From Maratus speciosus (lineage: Eukaryota; Arthropoda; Arachnida; Araneae; Salticidae), in contig OZ010787.1 in the NCBI GenBank assembly GCA_963932465.1, positions 17,067,936-17,131,935 on the forward strand: a DNA stretch of 64,000 bases, given 5' to 3'. A model generated the notes under the pieces. It had not been told where the DNA came from. It made no database searches and worked only from the letters and a program-made list of their open reading frames with translations. The position numbers were made by a program, and so were the translations under genes. Numbering within the stretch: position 1 is the stretch's first letter; every line of letters starts with the position of its first letter. This document shows, piece by piece, positions 21,570 to 32,999 of the stretch.

Positions 21570-22527
21570 CAGGGGTGTAAAAATACCGGGTGCCAGGTCG
21601 CTCGGGCGACTAAATTTTTGACACTGGCGCCTAGATATGTCTTAGGAAATGAAAAATAATTCATAATTATAACCTTGATTATGTATGGATTTTTTTTTTC
21701 CATGCACCAAAAAAAAAAAGAAAAGAAGTTTTCTTTCACTGAACTGGACTTATTAAATCATTTCCGGAAATATTTTGTCACATTGAATGTTGATTTTGGA
21801 AACAACTGAAAGTATTGCTCTTGACGAATGGTACGAGTTTAAGGTACTATGCAAAAACATGAAATTTAGTGAGCTTTTGATCAAGTCAATGAAAAATGAT
21901 TCTAAATTTCCAATTTTATCAAAGTTACTGCAAATTGTATCTGTAATACCTGTGGCAACTGCATCCTGTGAGCGAGGATTCAGCACAATGAATTTTATCA
22001 AGAACAAGTTTCGCTCTACTTTGACATCACAAAATTTAAATGATTTATTATTAATAAATTTAAATGGACCTTCTGTAGAAGCATTTGATCCTACAAAAGC
22101 AGTTGAACGCTGGTACTTTACATCAAAAAGACACATGAGCGGTCATAAACATCATAAAAATTTAAAAGCAAAATAGGACAAACAATAAGTTAACAGTATT
22201 GATTTATGGCATATATTATAGTCCTTGAAGTGAATTACATATTTGTACTTTTGAGGTGTTTAAAGAAGTTTTTAATGATTATTATTTGTATTTTACATCA
22301 GCACTTCCAATTTTTTTATATCAATATTTATAATTTTATGTAGCATTATTTTTTTATACAAGAAAAATTTATGTCATGTGTCAGATATATTTAATTAAAA
22401 AGAGTAACTTGTATGTACTATTGTTAACTTATACTGTAATTTCATTTTACAAATTTGTTATCGATAGTAACTGGCTCCTAGATTTTTGAGCTAGCTCCTA
22501 GATTTTCAAAAAATTTTTGCACCCTTG
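21570..22527 (+). mobile_element. hAT element with transposase C-terminus
   Basis: The left end CAGGGGTGTAAAAATACC and the right-end reverse complement CAAGGGTGCAAAAATT are flanked by a perfect 8-bp duplication CCCAGTAG (21562-21569, 22528-22535). Subterminal GGYGCCAG and CTCCTAGATTTTT motifs are shared with the miniature element at 54852-55114. At 958 bp it is an internally deleted derivative that keeps only the 3' end of its transposase gene. Confidence 0.9.
21787..22176 (+). pseudogene. hAT transposase C-terminal dimerisation region
   Basis: A 129-codon open frame. Residues about 55-95 contain PVATASCERGFSTMNFIKNK followed by RSTLTSQNLNDLLLINLNG. This is the conserved hAT C-terminal dimerisation segment (S-C-E-R-x-F-S, K-x-x-R-S-x-L, L-x-x-L-L), in the form seen in ZNF862/KIAA1586-like proteins. 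The stop at 22174-22176 is probably the true C-terminus. The zinc finger and DDE residues upstream are deleted. The frame is undamaged over what remains. Confidence 0.85.
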
Positions 22528-23424
22528 CCCAGTAGGTATTGTGAACATGCTTACAGTATCTAGAGCAGGCATATCAAACACGCGGCCCGCGGGCCACAAC
22601 AGGCCTGCCGCCCACTTATCTGTGGCCCGTGAAGTCTTTTGCATTTTACCTTTGTTTAATTTAATTGTTAGAATGCGTGTGTTAAAAATACACTTTGCAT
22701 GAACACCCTTGCACCGACCGTGGTCTTAGAAATGGCAAACATATAAAATGTATGTATAATGTTTCTATTACTATATCTTTCTATATACTAAAAAATTTAA
22801 TTTTGATAGCTTTTGCCTAGTGCCTGCCATCAGTCGAGGTTTTCCGGGAACATCTCGGATTGCATTATTACAAAAATCATCAGAGTGGATAAAATATATT
22901 TAAAAATGATTTCAAAAGAAGGCTTTTGAATTTCAAGAAACATGAAAATCCGCTTCGTCTGTTTACTTCACCTCTAACGATTTATGTTCAAATTATAGGT
23001 CTGCATTTATAACTGCACTTAATCAAAATTCAGCACGACTCCATATTAACGCGTAATACAGCTTATATTCAAAATATTAGAATAATTACTTTTTTTTACT
23101 AACTGAAAATAGCGTTTGGCAAATTTAATGTCTTTTTATGCAAATATGCAAACGATATTTTTATTAAGAACTTATTGTTGATTAAGCTTATTTATTATCT
23201 TAAAATTAATATCATTTTTGAAAAGATTAATTGAAAAAAAAAATTATTTTGAAAAGTCAAAATATTAGAATATTTATTGAAGTGGTTCAAAATATTAGAA
23301 TATTTCACACTAATTCTCCTTTAATTATCACCAATTCATAACTGGTGTCATGATGGATTAAATTAAGACGATTTTATTTAAAATCAATATACTCTTTGCA
23401 GTTTGTTTGCTTTTTCGTCTTAAA

Positions 23425-23925
23425 ATGGGTCGTGTGAGTGATATACCTGAATCTATTAAACTTAGGATGGTTGATTTGTGTTGGCACGGTAAAAATCAAT
23501 GTTATATAGCAAATTTTTTACACTGTTCGCAATCAAGCGTTAATAAAATACTAACACAATATTTAAAAAATGGAAAATTTCAAAATAATCGCCAAAATGG
23601 TGGCCGAAAACTAAAAACATCTGCTAAAGATGACAGGAAACTGAAGCGTATAGTTCAGAAAAACTGTTTTAAAAGTGTGTGATTCTTGCACCGAAAATGG
23701 AAAGAAGGAGTTGAAGTTTTTACATCGAGAACATCAAGACGTCTCCATAAATTTAAGTTTGAATCTCATGTACCGAAAACAAAACCTCTCATGACTGCAA
23801 AACAAAAGCGTATAAGATTGAATTGGTGGAAATCAAGACATTTATGGAGCGAAGAAGATTGGAAAAACATATTAGTTAGTGATAAAATTATGTTGTATAG
23901 ATACAAAACATACTTTCATCACTAA
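23425..23925 (+). pseudogene. Tc1 transposase N-terminal half, left arm
   Basis: It starts MGRVSDIPESIKLRMVDL and contains a paired-like helix-turn-helix (HGKNQCYIANFLHCSQSSVN), a second helix region, FESHVPKTKP, TAKQKRIRLNWW, WSEEDWKNILVSD (the first catalytic Asp region), then diverges at the palindrome centre. An in-frame TGA lies at 23680-23682 between the two helix-turn-helix parts. The second and third acidic residues are absent, so it cannot be catalytic, but the DNA-binding half could in principle bind the ends. I start at the MGR methionine by family pattern. Confidence 0.8.
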
Positions 23926-24375
23926 ATAATATATTTTTCCAATCTTCTTCGTTCCATAAACATCTTGATTTACACCAATTGAATCTTATATGCTTTTGTT
24001 TTGCAGTCATGAGAGATTTGTTTTTGGTATACGAGATTCAAACTTAAATTTATGGAGACGTCTTCATGTTCTCGATGTAGAAACTTCAACTCCTTCTTCT
24101 TTCCATTTTCGGTGCAAGAATTGCACACTTTTAAAATGGTTTTTCTTAACTATATGCTTCAGTTTCCTGTCAGCTCTAGCAAATGCGTTTGGTTTTCGGC
24201 CGCCATTTCGGCGATTATTCTGAAATTTTCCATTTTTTGAATATTGTTAGTGTTTTACTAACGCCTGATTGCAAACAATGTAAATAATTCCCTATAAAAC
24301 ATTGATTTTACCGTGCCGATACAAATCAACCATACGAAGTTTAATAAATTCAGGAATATCACCCACACGACCCAT
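23926..24375 (-). pseudogene. Tc1 transposase N-terminal half, inverted copy in right arm
   Basis: On the minus strand it starts at 24375 with MGRVGDIPEF, runs through the same helix-turn-helix region (IGTVKSMFYRELF-like after frame damage) and ends at the palindrome centre with the WNEEDWK region. It has more frameshifts than the left arm. The two arms differ by scattered substitutions and small indels, so the inversion is not brand new. Confidence 0.7.
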
Positions 24376-25323
24376 TTTAAGATGGAAAAAGCAAACAAAT
24401 TGTAAAAAGAACACAGATTTTAAATAAAATCGTCTGAATTTAATCAATGATGCCACCAGTTATGAATTGGTGATAATTAAAGGAGAATTAATGCGAAATA
24501 TTCTAATATTTTGAACCACTTGAATCAATATTCTAATATTTTGACTTTTCAAAATAATTTTTTTTTTTTTTTTTCAATTAATCTTTTCAGGAATGATATT
24601 AATTTTAAGATAATAAATAAGTTTAATCAACAATAAGTTCTTAATAAAAATATCGTTTGCATATTTGCATTAAAAGATGTTAAATTACCAAACGATATTT
24701 CCAGTTAGTGAAATAAAAGTAATTATTCTAATATTTTGAATATGAGCTGTATATTTGGATATGGAGTTTCTAATTTTCTGTAATTATTCATCAGACTAAT
24801 TTTTTGAAGTGTAGTCTGCAAACGTTTGTTATTTTTCGAGTAAAATAAAACATAATTTGAACCAGGAAATGCATTTAATAAATGAAATCAAATAAATAGT
24901 CTGATTCAAAATATGTTTATTTCTTTTACGTGGAGAAAATACTGAAGATTGATAGCTGTGCCTTTGCTAGATCAAGATTAGCGTGTACAAGCAATTTTTA
25001 AAATAAATACAATTTATTAATTAAATTTTGTTTTGGTAGATGAAAAGCAGCTATCAGTATTTTTTCGAAAAATATTGTAAAATAAATTATATACTTAGCG
25101 CTAGAACTTTGCTTTGACATTTTTTTAACATGGCTGTGTTTTGTACATAGAAATGTTTTCTTTGCAATGGTAATAATATTATCTATTTTTTTTTATTATG
25201 GCCCCGCGGCTTTGTGTATAATGCTTAATTTGGCCCGCGTCGGTAAATGAGTTTGACATGACTGATCTAGAGCTTGACCAAATGGAGGATATTCCATCTA
25301 CGTTTCGATCATGTGGTCTGTTA

Positions 25324-26881
25324 CATACCTGCCAACTGCTACGAAAAAATCGTAGTTGCTACGATTTGGATCAATAAACTACGATGCTACGAAAATCTGT
25401 CTTAAACTACGATTTTTTTGCAAAATATACACAAACGCATTTTTTTTTTCTAGTTGCAATTTTTATCCTGCGCAGCATATTTTTCAGGAGTGATTCTGTT
25501 CCGAAATTTGCAAAATTTCAAAGTATTCATTTCCGAAAGTTTTAAAAATATTGGTCATTAGTCCGAAAATTCGGACATAAAAAAATGCTCATGGGGGGGG
25601 GGGGGGGGGATCTGGGCTGCAAAACAAACTTAACATAAAAACCCTCTTTATGTATATTAACCACGAGTGAATCGTGTTTCTGTAAATATTTATACAGGAA
25701 TTCCCTTCCTTAGAAATAGGGGTGCCATTTTAAGAATTTCTGTGAGGGGGAGGTGGTTCTTTGAGGGGCAAGGTTTGAAATAGTGTGCAAAATCGTACGA
25801 TTTGCACACGGAAAAGGAGAGTCCTGCACTAAGAAAAATGCTGTGCAGTACCCCCCCCCCCCCCCTGTAAATTCTTCCACAGACCTATGATCCTTTGCGA
25901 GTATATTTTGAAATTTCTTGGAAGTCCGCGAATTTTTTTTTTCTTTTATGGAATTTCCTCAAATTAATTCATGAATCGATCACGGAAAAAATTGAGAATT
26001 TCTTTAAATGATCGCGTAAAAATATCGGGTATTTCGTCAAAGGTCTCAGAAACAAATAGTGATAATCTTCAATTGGTCGCTGAATAAAATAGCTAATTTC
26101 GTTAAGAGTTCAGAAAGAAATTGCGAATTTCGTCAAAAAAGTGCGCAAAATATCACGAATTTCGATAAACTATCGAGGGGAAAATATTGCAAATTTCGTC
26201 AAAAGGTCGCGGAAACGAGTAGTGAATTTTGTTAATTGGTTGCGAAAAGATATTGAAAATTTTGCCAATCGGTTGCAATAAACTATCGCCAATTTCGACA
26301 AATGACCGTGTAAAAATATTAATTTCGTCAATTGGTCGCAGAAGAAAATAAATTTCGTCAAAGGATCGTGGTAAAAACGTGAATTTTGTCAAAATATCGC
26401 AGAAACAAAACATAAATTTCACCGAAAGATCGTGGAAAGAAAACACTTATTTCGTCAAAGGATCGTAGTAAAAAACGCAAAATTCGTAAAAGGATCGCGG
26501 TAAAAAATGCGAATTTTGTCAAAAGTTCGTGGTAAATAGTGCGGATTTCTACTAAGAATCGTGATAGAAAAATGTGAATTAAGATTTTTGAAAAAAAAAA
26601 AGTGAATATCCTGAAATGATCGCGGGAAAAAAATCGCTAATTTCTTCAAAATTTACTGCACTGGGCTAAAAAATTGGAACCAGGCTAACGCGAAGAAACT
26701 CTAAAAATCGTATAAAAATTTTCAGAGGGAAAAAAATATATTGAGTTGTTGAAAGACTGAAACCTTATTCCTTTTACGAATGTCAAAAGATGGCTGCGAA
26801 ACACGAAAAACCAACCAACCTGCAGATTAATTTTAATTTTGTATGCTACGATTTCTCATTTTCAAAGGTTGGCAGGTCTGC
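25324..26881. mobile_element. Minisatellite-cored TIR element, copy 2 (in LTR of copia A)
   Basis: The left end is CATACCTGCCAACTGCTACG; the reverse complement of the right end is GCAGACCTGCCAACC. TGTTA, the first five bases of the copia LTR, is duplicated on each side (25319-25323, 26882-26886). The first and last roughly 60 bp match copy 1 at 3573-4423, but the central array is longer. Outer parts have TACGATTTGG and AACTACGATGC blocks with ACGA/TCGT pairs. No protein is encoded. Confidence 0.88.
25960..26660. repeat. Minisatellite core, about 31-33 bp unit
   Basis: About 20 degenerate units follow AATTTCGTCAAAGGATCGCGG then AAAAA. The minus-strand frames (97 codons at 26153-26446 and others) are Phe/Ile/Thr-rich satellite translation. 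The repeat matches the array at 3655-4060 in consensus but differs in unit number. Confidence 0.85.
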
Positions 26882-27239
26882 TGTTAGGAAAAATATGTTT
26901 TGGTTAAATTTTTGATGTTTTTGTCCACTAGATGGCAGGATATCTTTTCCCACCAGATGGCAGGATAGTTTGTCCTCCAGATGGCAGGGTTGCTGCACTG
27001 GATGGCTGGAGTGTGTTCTTTGGAACGGGTCTCTGGTTGACTGTTTGGTTTTGATGGTTGTACTGCTCTGGGTAGTTGGTATTTGAGAGAGATGTTGAGC
27101 ATTATACTTGTGTTTCACTATGCTGTGTTTTGTTCAGTTTAGTTTGTCTTGTCAAGTAGGCAAGCAAATAAAGTTATTTTCAGCTGACTTGATAGTGATT
27201 AATTATGAGTTTGTTTATTCTTACCTGACCTCTGTTACA
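26882..27239 (+). repeat. 5' LTR of copia A
   Basis: A 358-bp LTR from TGTTAGGAAAAAT to CCTCTGTTACA, matching 47447-47796. It contains three to four internal GATGGCAGGAT-type motifs (26931-26995), a short internal repeat that could be regulatory, and AATAAAG near 27167 as a plausible polyadenylation signal. Its first five bases are also found at 25319-25323 because of the nested element. Confidence 0.92.
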
Positions 27240-27255
27240 TGGTAGCAGAGCGTAG
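27240..27255 (+). other. Primer-binding site of copia A (3' end of initiator tRNA-Met)
   Basis: TGGTAGCAGAGCGTAG immediately follows the LTR. It is complementary to the CCA-containing 3' end of initiator tRNA-Met (metazoan 3' end complement TGGTAGCAGAGCGTGG), with one mismatch in 16. This is the ordinary full-tRNA priming mode. Confidence 0.85.
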
Positions 27256-27398
27256 TTGGATGTTTGTTGCTTATTTAGTGAAGATTGAAATGTTTACATT
27301 TTTCATTTAGGTTTAATGAAAGCATGCTATTAGGCTTAGTAATGTTTATTAGATATGAGAGTATGCTTTATCATGAATTCAGCAACAATTATTTAGTA

Positions 27399-28784
27399 CC
27401 GTAATTTCGGGTAGATAAGCCGTCCTGGCGTATACGCCGCTATGTCCGAAAATGGTAAAAAAAACCTGAAATTCCATCTTATACGCCGCACCGGCGCATA
27501 AGCCGCACTTATTGAAAATGGTGTATGTACTACTATAGACGCCATATTGAAGATTTTCGCGCATTTTTTAAAACCATTTTAAAAATTAGAATTTTAAATT
27601 TAATTCAAATAATGAAAATAAATAAATAAATAACTTTTGGTTTGTGAATTTATCCAATTGCATCGCACATTTCAGCCTTGGATCGGCAAGTAGAAATATA
27701 TTTTATGGAATTCTTAATATAAAACATAACGCTAGTATTACGAATAACACTATTTTTTATTCGAATCCATCAATTAAATAACACAACGTAAAATTCCGAA
27801 AATAAGTAATGATAAATAATCATTTTGACAACATGAACTATTGGCAAAAGTTAGGAGAGACGTATAAAGAAATTTTTTTTTTTAAATCTCTTCACTACTA
27901 ACTGTAAACATTAATGTCTATTAACAGAAATTAATTGGTACTCGATTTGATATATTCTGTAAATATTTAAAATAAAATTTTCTAAGAAAGTTTTAAAATA
28001 AACAAAAATTAAATACATGCGTTCATTATTGAAAATAAAAAATACAACATTCGCAAATGCGGACACTTAAAGAAAACAAGGGAATCTACTTTCTTTTCTA
28101 TTAAAACGCCGCGAAAAAGGATTCCTTAAATGTGTCAGTGACTTCACTTTGCATAAGTGCAGTAAAAAGAAATTATTGAGCTGCAAGCAAACAGAAAAAA
28201 TAATTAAAAAAAAAAAACGAAAAGCAAAACCCGTTTTTTCTTAGCTATTAAAAAAAAAAAAAAATCTCCATTATTAATTGTCCGATTTTGTTCAAATTTT
28301 CAGCAAGTTGCAATAACAGTAAATTAGGCTGTGTAACAAAATTTTATTAAAATATAAAAAGTTACTAGAAAATTACAGCATTCCCCAAAACTCCTAGTTT
28401 ATGAAAAAGAAAAGAGCCAACTGCAGTTGTTTATTCAACTCTGTGGTGGAGTGCGAAGTTGAACGTTATCAGAATGAGATCATTATCTTTGAGTAATACG
28501 TTTCGTTATGCAGAAAGAAACCATGCATAGATTTTTCTTCTTTTTTAATGAAATAAAAAAGAACTTCCCGATATTTTTTTTTAATGATTGTTATTTCTAA
28601 TCGGTGAAACATTTTTAATATTGTTTTTCAGATTTTCACTCTATAATATTACATGATCTGATTTTTTTTTTCCTGGAAAAAATCGTTATTACTTCGTATA
28701 CGCCGCACTGGCAGATAAGCTGCAAAAGGTAAAATTTAACTTTTAAACACGTATAAGCCGCGGCTTATCTACCCGAAATTACGG
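27399..28784. mobile_element. TA-flanked element, TIR CCGTAATTTCGGG
   Basis: The ends are CCGTAATTTCGGGTAGATAA and its exact inverse, with TA at 27397-27398 and 28785-28786. Subterminal ATAAGCCGC / GCGGCTTAT repeats give further pairing. It is 1.39 kb with no credible transposase and belongs to the same family as 7365-11552. It sits in the untranslated leader of copia A, between the primer site and gag. Confidence 0.85.
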
Positions 28785-28896
28785 TATATGATAAAAATTA
28801 AATATAGGAAATTGTTTTCAAGAGACTTTTGTCTACCTTTTGAAGTTTTAAATTATTCATTTCTGAGACTTACTTTGTTTTTTTTTCAATGACAAC

Positions 28897-31459
28897 ATGG
28901 CTGCTGACTCTGAAGATTGTCTTGGTCAAATAGGTCATAAAACTATTCCTGTGCTTTCTAATGCAAATTATCACTCATGGAAAGATAGATTAGTCTTTAT
29001 TACAATTAACTGGTTGTAAGAAATTTATTGTTGATCCAGAACCTGTATTATCAGCTGATGCTACAGAAGCAGATAAAGATAGATTTGAATCTAGGAAGGA
29101 CAGAGCTTTAGGACTAATGAAAACTTATATGGATAGTAGCCAGGTTGCTATTTTAGATGGGATAGTCTCCATTAAAAGCTTGGCAAAAAATAAGAGACAC
29201 ATATTGCCCCAAGTCTCGTGCAAGAATAGCTGAACTTAGAAGAGAATTTATTTTATTAAAGCCAGAAGAGGGAGAGCATATTGGTATTTTTATTGCTTGA
29301 GTGAGAAAAGTGGTCAAAGATTTAGCCGATGCTGGGAAAGTTGTTGATGATGCTGAAATAGCATTTCAGTTAATTGCTTTTCTTCCTGAAACTTACGAAA
29401 ATGTAGTAACTAAGCTGTATGCTTTAGAAGATAAGAAATTTACTTCAGCGAAAGTGGAAACAGAATTATTAACTGAATATGGACGTTTAGAAAGCAAAAA
29501 GAAATTGGAAGAGTTTAGTTGACTGGATAAAACATTTTTGGTACAAGGAGCAAGAAGAAATGAATTAACTAATCTTAGGAAGCAAAATAAGCAGAGAGAA
29601 CCAAAAATAATTTGTTATCGATGTAACAAAGCTGGTCATATTGCTAGAAATTGTAAAGTTAATTTAAATAATGAGCAAAAGCAGCGAAAGTTTGGAAATT
29701 ATAAGAAGAATGAGAAGTCCCAATCTCAAAAAGTCATTATTTTATGTCTCAGAAATGGAAACTGTTCATGAAGCTAGTGTTGAAGAGAATATATTTTCAC
29801 TTGGGCTTCAGCTGCAACTTGTCATGTTCTAAATTCAAAGAAATTTTTCCAATCATATAAGCCTTTAGAGAAAATATTTATTAAGTTTGGACCTCACCTT
29901 ACTGAAGTTAAAGGAATTGGAGATGCTGTTGTGAATATTTATTCTAATAAGGTGTTGCATGTTATCACTCTGAAAAATGCTCTTCATGTTCCATCGGTCC
30001 AAAGGAATTTAGTATCTGGAAAGAAGATGGATGATGCTGGGTTTACATTTAGAGGAGGACATGGAATGATAAAATTTTATTATTCTGATGGAGCACCATT
30101 TATAACAGCTAAGAAAGAGAAAAACTTCTTTATTTTTCATGGTTATTGTGCAAATTCTTTGGACTGCAATGGCATCTATGAAATTCATAGTCAATTAGAT
30201 ATGAACCATGAACATTTCGGTCATTTTAGTAACCGAATGTTACCAGGGGTCTGTCCAGACTTTTCTCACAGGGTCCTGTTTTTGTGAAATTGTGAAGTTT
30301 TTCTTATTTTTGTGAAAATTCTAGTCATAATTTTGTGAATTTTAAATTATCGATGTCTTCATGTACTATCCTTCATGTATAAAAAAATAAATAATATGCT
30401 CTTTGGTGAGTTCAACTGCTTACTTACAGGCCAGATTTTATTTTTAAATGACTAAATTTGTGAAAAGTTCAATTTGACAGTGAAAAAATTCTGTGAAAGG
30501 TCTATTTAAGAGACAAATAATTTTGTGAAGGGTCCTGTTTTGGGATAAAATGTTTTGTGAAGGGTCCTGTTTTGGGATAAAATGTTTTGTGAAGGGTCCT
30601 GTTTTGGGATAAAATGTTTTGTGAAGGGTCCTGTTTTGGGATAAATTATTTTGTGAAGTGTCCTTTAAAGGACCTAAAATTTTCCTAAACATATCCCTGG
30701 TTACGAAAGATGATTGTTGAAAACAAGGTTACTGGTGTTAGGAATACTAACTTTAAAGAAGTTGTTGATTGTGAAAGCTGTAGTCAGTCAAAGAGAGCAA
30801 GTCACTTGCTTATGGATAAAGTTAGGTCAACTGAAATTTTACAGTTGGTTCACTCTGATTTGTGGGGGCCTGCAAAAATACGGTCAATAGGTAATGCTTT
30901 ATATTTTCTTACATTTATTGATGATTTTAGAAGGGCATTTATCTATCCGCTGAAGGATAAAAAGAGTGTTTACGAAACCTTTGTGCGATTTAAAGCAATG
31001 GCAGAATGCCAAACAGGGAAAAAGTTGAGAGCCCTTAGAACGGACAATGGCTTGGAATACTTATCTAATGTCTTTCAAAATACATTGGAAAAAGAAGGGA
31101 TACGGCATGAGAGAACAAATGTTTTTACCCCTGAAATGAACGGAGTTTCGGAACGTTATAACAGAACGATTATGAAAGGTGTTTTAGCTTATTTGCATAG
31201 TGCGAAACTACCGTCAAAGATGTGGGCAGAATTAGTAATGACAGTAAATCATTTGAAAAATAGTGCTTCATTCAACTACCAATGAAATCCCTTACTTTCG
31301 ATGGTTTGGTAGAAAACCGAATGTTGGCTATTTTAAAAGAATTGGATGTACTGCTTATGTAAATATTCCCAAACGGAAAAGACAGTTACAACCCAAAGCA
31401 AAAATTGGTGTCTTAGTAGGATATGCTGTCTACACAAGGGGTTACCGTATTTGGTACCC
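28897..31459 (+). pseudogene. Copia A gag, protease and integrase (broken)
   Basis: It begins with MAADSEDCLG at 28897, chosen because the frame matches copia Gag (PVLSNANYHSWKDRL). A frameshift near 29010 is followed by the Gag helical region (29301-29520), a CCHC zinc knuckle (CYRCNKAGHIARNC, near 29613-29655), a protease region with the catalytic Asp segment damaged (the family's D-S-G/A reads S-A-A), and a pre-integrase His motif split by a nested element at 30244-30699. The integrase core has LVHSDLWGP, RTDNGLEY and GVSERYNR, so all three acidic residues are present. A frameshift lies near 31265. Pol stops at the large insertion at 31460 and resumes at 45237. Confidence 0.85.
30244..30699. 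mobile_element. 456-bp TIR element with internal 32-bp tandem repeat
   Basis: The left end CAGGGGTCTGTCCAG and right-end reverse complement CAGGGATATGTTTAG are flanked by GTTAC (30239-30243, 30700-30704). Removing one duplication restores the copia A reading frame, which proves the boundaries. The core (about 30530-30660) has about four copies of a 32-bp unit, TTTTGTGAAGGGTCCTGTTT plus TGGGATAAAATG, three of them nearly identical. No protein is encoded. The 5-bp duplication and minisatellite core parallel 25324-26881, but the sequence is different. Confidence 0.85.
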
Positions 31460-32999
31460 GGGTCATTCCATGCCAAATCACCCCAAAAAAATTCAAAATG
31501 TAACCCACCATCTCCGATTTGTCTGAAATTTTCAGAAAACACCACACTAATAAAGTTAGAAAAGTACATGAAATTTTAAATTGATGTGACTTTTACATTT
31601 TTTTTTAACGTGACCTTGAATGTGGGTGTACAGCAAAAAAATGCGTCGCCTTGTAGTGGAAGTCATGGGTGTGCTTTGAGCTGCTGAAATTTATTTCTCG
31701 GCTGCTACTTAAGATGGAAAGCTGAAAATTTTGCCACTTATAGTTCTTTCCATGTGGAATTCAGAATAAATACTGTTTTAATGCTGGATCTTTTGTATAT
31801 AATTAAAAAAATATTTATATTGACAGTTACTATATTTTGTATGAAAATTTTCAAAAATCAATTCTATAAAAGTGCATCTTCCAACCTGAACCTAATATTT
31901 TTTTTAATGCTCCATATACCATGTTCTTTCAAATAAAGAAAAAAAAATCAGTGGTTGCTGCAATAATTTTTGGGGATAAAAAAACAAACAAATTGGAAAT
32001 TGCTCGTCAAACGTGGCAAATGAGGTGTGTTCATACTATAACTAGTTTTATAAATATTTTTTTCACTGCATATTGTACTGAATGTATATTTTACTGCACT
32101 TCAATAAGTGCATATCCATTTCATTCTGTTCGAAAGGCTGTAACATCATTAAAATGCCCTTGAAATAATTTTTTTCCCACTGCCGTCATGTAACGGAAAT
32201 CTTTTGACTGTCCCTGTGATTAAACTATCCATCCGATTTTCATAAATTTGAAATGACTCGACAAAATTTTGCAACAATTATATATTTAAAATTTTAGACC
32301 ATTCAGTTGGGTAGTTTTTGCTGTGTTATATGCGGACAGACGGACTGAACGACGACTACTGTTGCTACGTATTTATATAATTACGAACGCACATAAAAAG
32401 GAAAACTTCTTTAAAGCATTGGAATTGGAATAATGTTATAAACAGTCAAAGAAAATATTATACTAAATTAACTAAACAGCTTCATTAAAACACATTTCTT
32501 AAATTCTTGTTTGCATAGCTATCAAAATTTACTGTTATTGGTAAAATAAATACATAAATAAAAGTCTTGTTTACTCCTATTCTATATTTTCTTGACTACA
32601 TATTTGGAACAAATTACTTCAATATTTAAAGTTTTCAGCAAGTAAATACACCAAAAACAGATTTTGATTTTACACACATGTTTAAAATAATAATAAATAA
32701 TAATAATCAGTTTATTATTATTTTTATTAAATTTATTGTTTTTAATAATTTTGAAACACATTATTTGAACACAAAAACAAATTATCAACACAAAATTGCT
32801 CTAATTCTGAAATTTAATGAAAATCATTTAATCAATACAATTACACACTTTATATTTTGCATGGTAGTTAAAAAAAAAAAAAAAAATAATAATAATAATC
32901 CTTTATCAATGTTTTTTTCTTTTGGTTTACCGTGCATTCTGCTCTAACCTCTAATGTGTAAGTCTGTTATTATCAGTATTTTTTTTTTTTTAATTTCTC

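Larger units (their letters stand above)
23059..24749. mobile_element. Palindromic (foldback) Tc1-like element
   Basis: The ends CAGCTTATATTCAAAATATT and its near inverse are flanked by TA (23057-23058, 24750-24751). The whole element is two arms of about 830 bp in inverted orientation around a centre of about 35 bases near 23886-23920. Each arm carries the same N-terminal part of a Tc1 transposase. A transcript through it would fold into long double-stranded RNA. It is nested in the hAT element above. Confidence 0.9.
22566..25264. mobile_element. hAT-type non-autonomous element carrying a Tc1 foldback
   Basis: The left end CAGGCATATCAAAC and right-end reverse complement CAGTCATGTCAAAC are followed on both sides by GGCCCGCG-type blocks. 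A perfect 8-bp duplication ATCTAGAG flanks it (22558-22565, 25265-25272). Removing the nested element 23059-24749 leaves about 1.0 kb of noncoding DNA. The CARGCATRTCAAAC plus GGCCCGCGG pattern is a widespread hAT miniature-element terminus. Confidence 0.88.
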
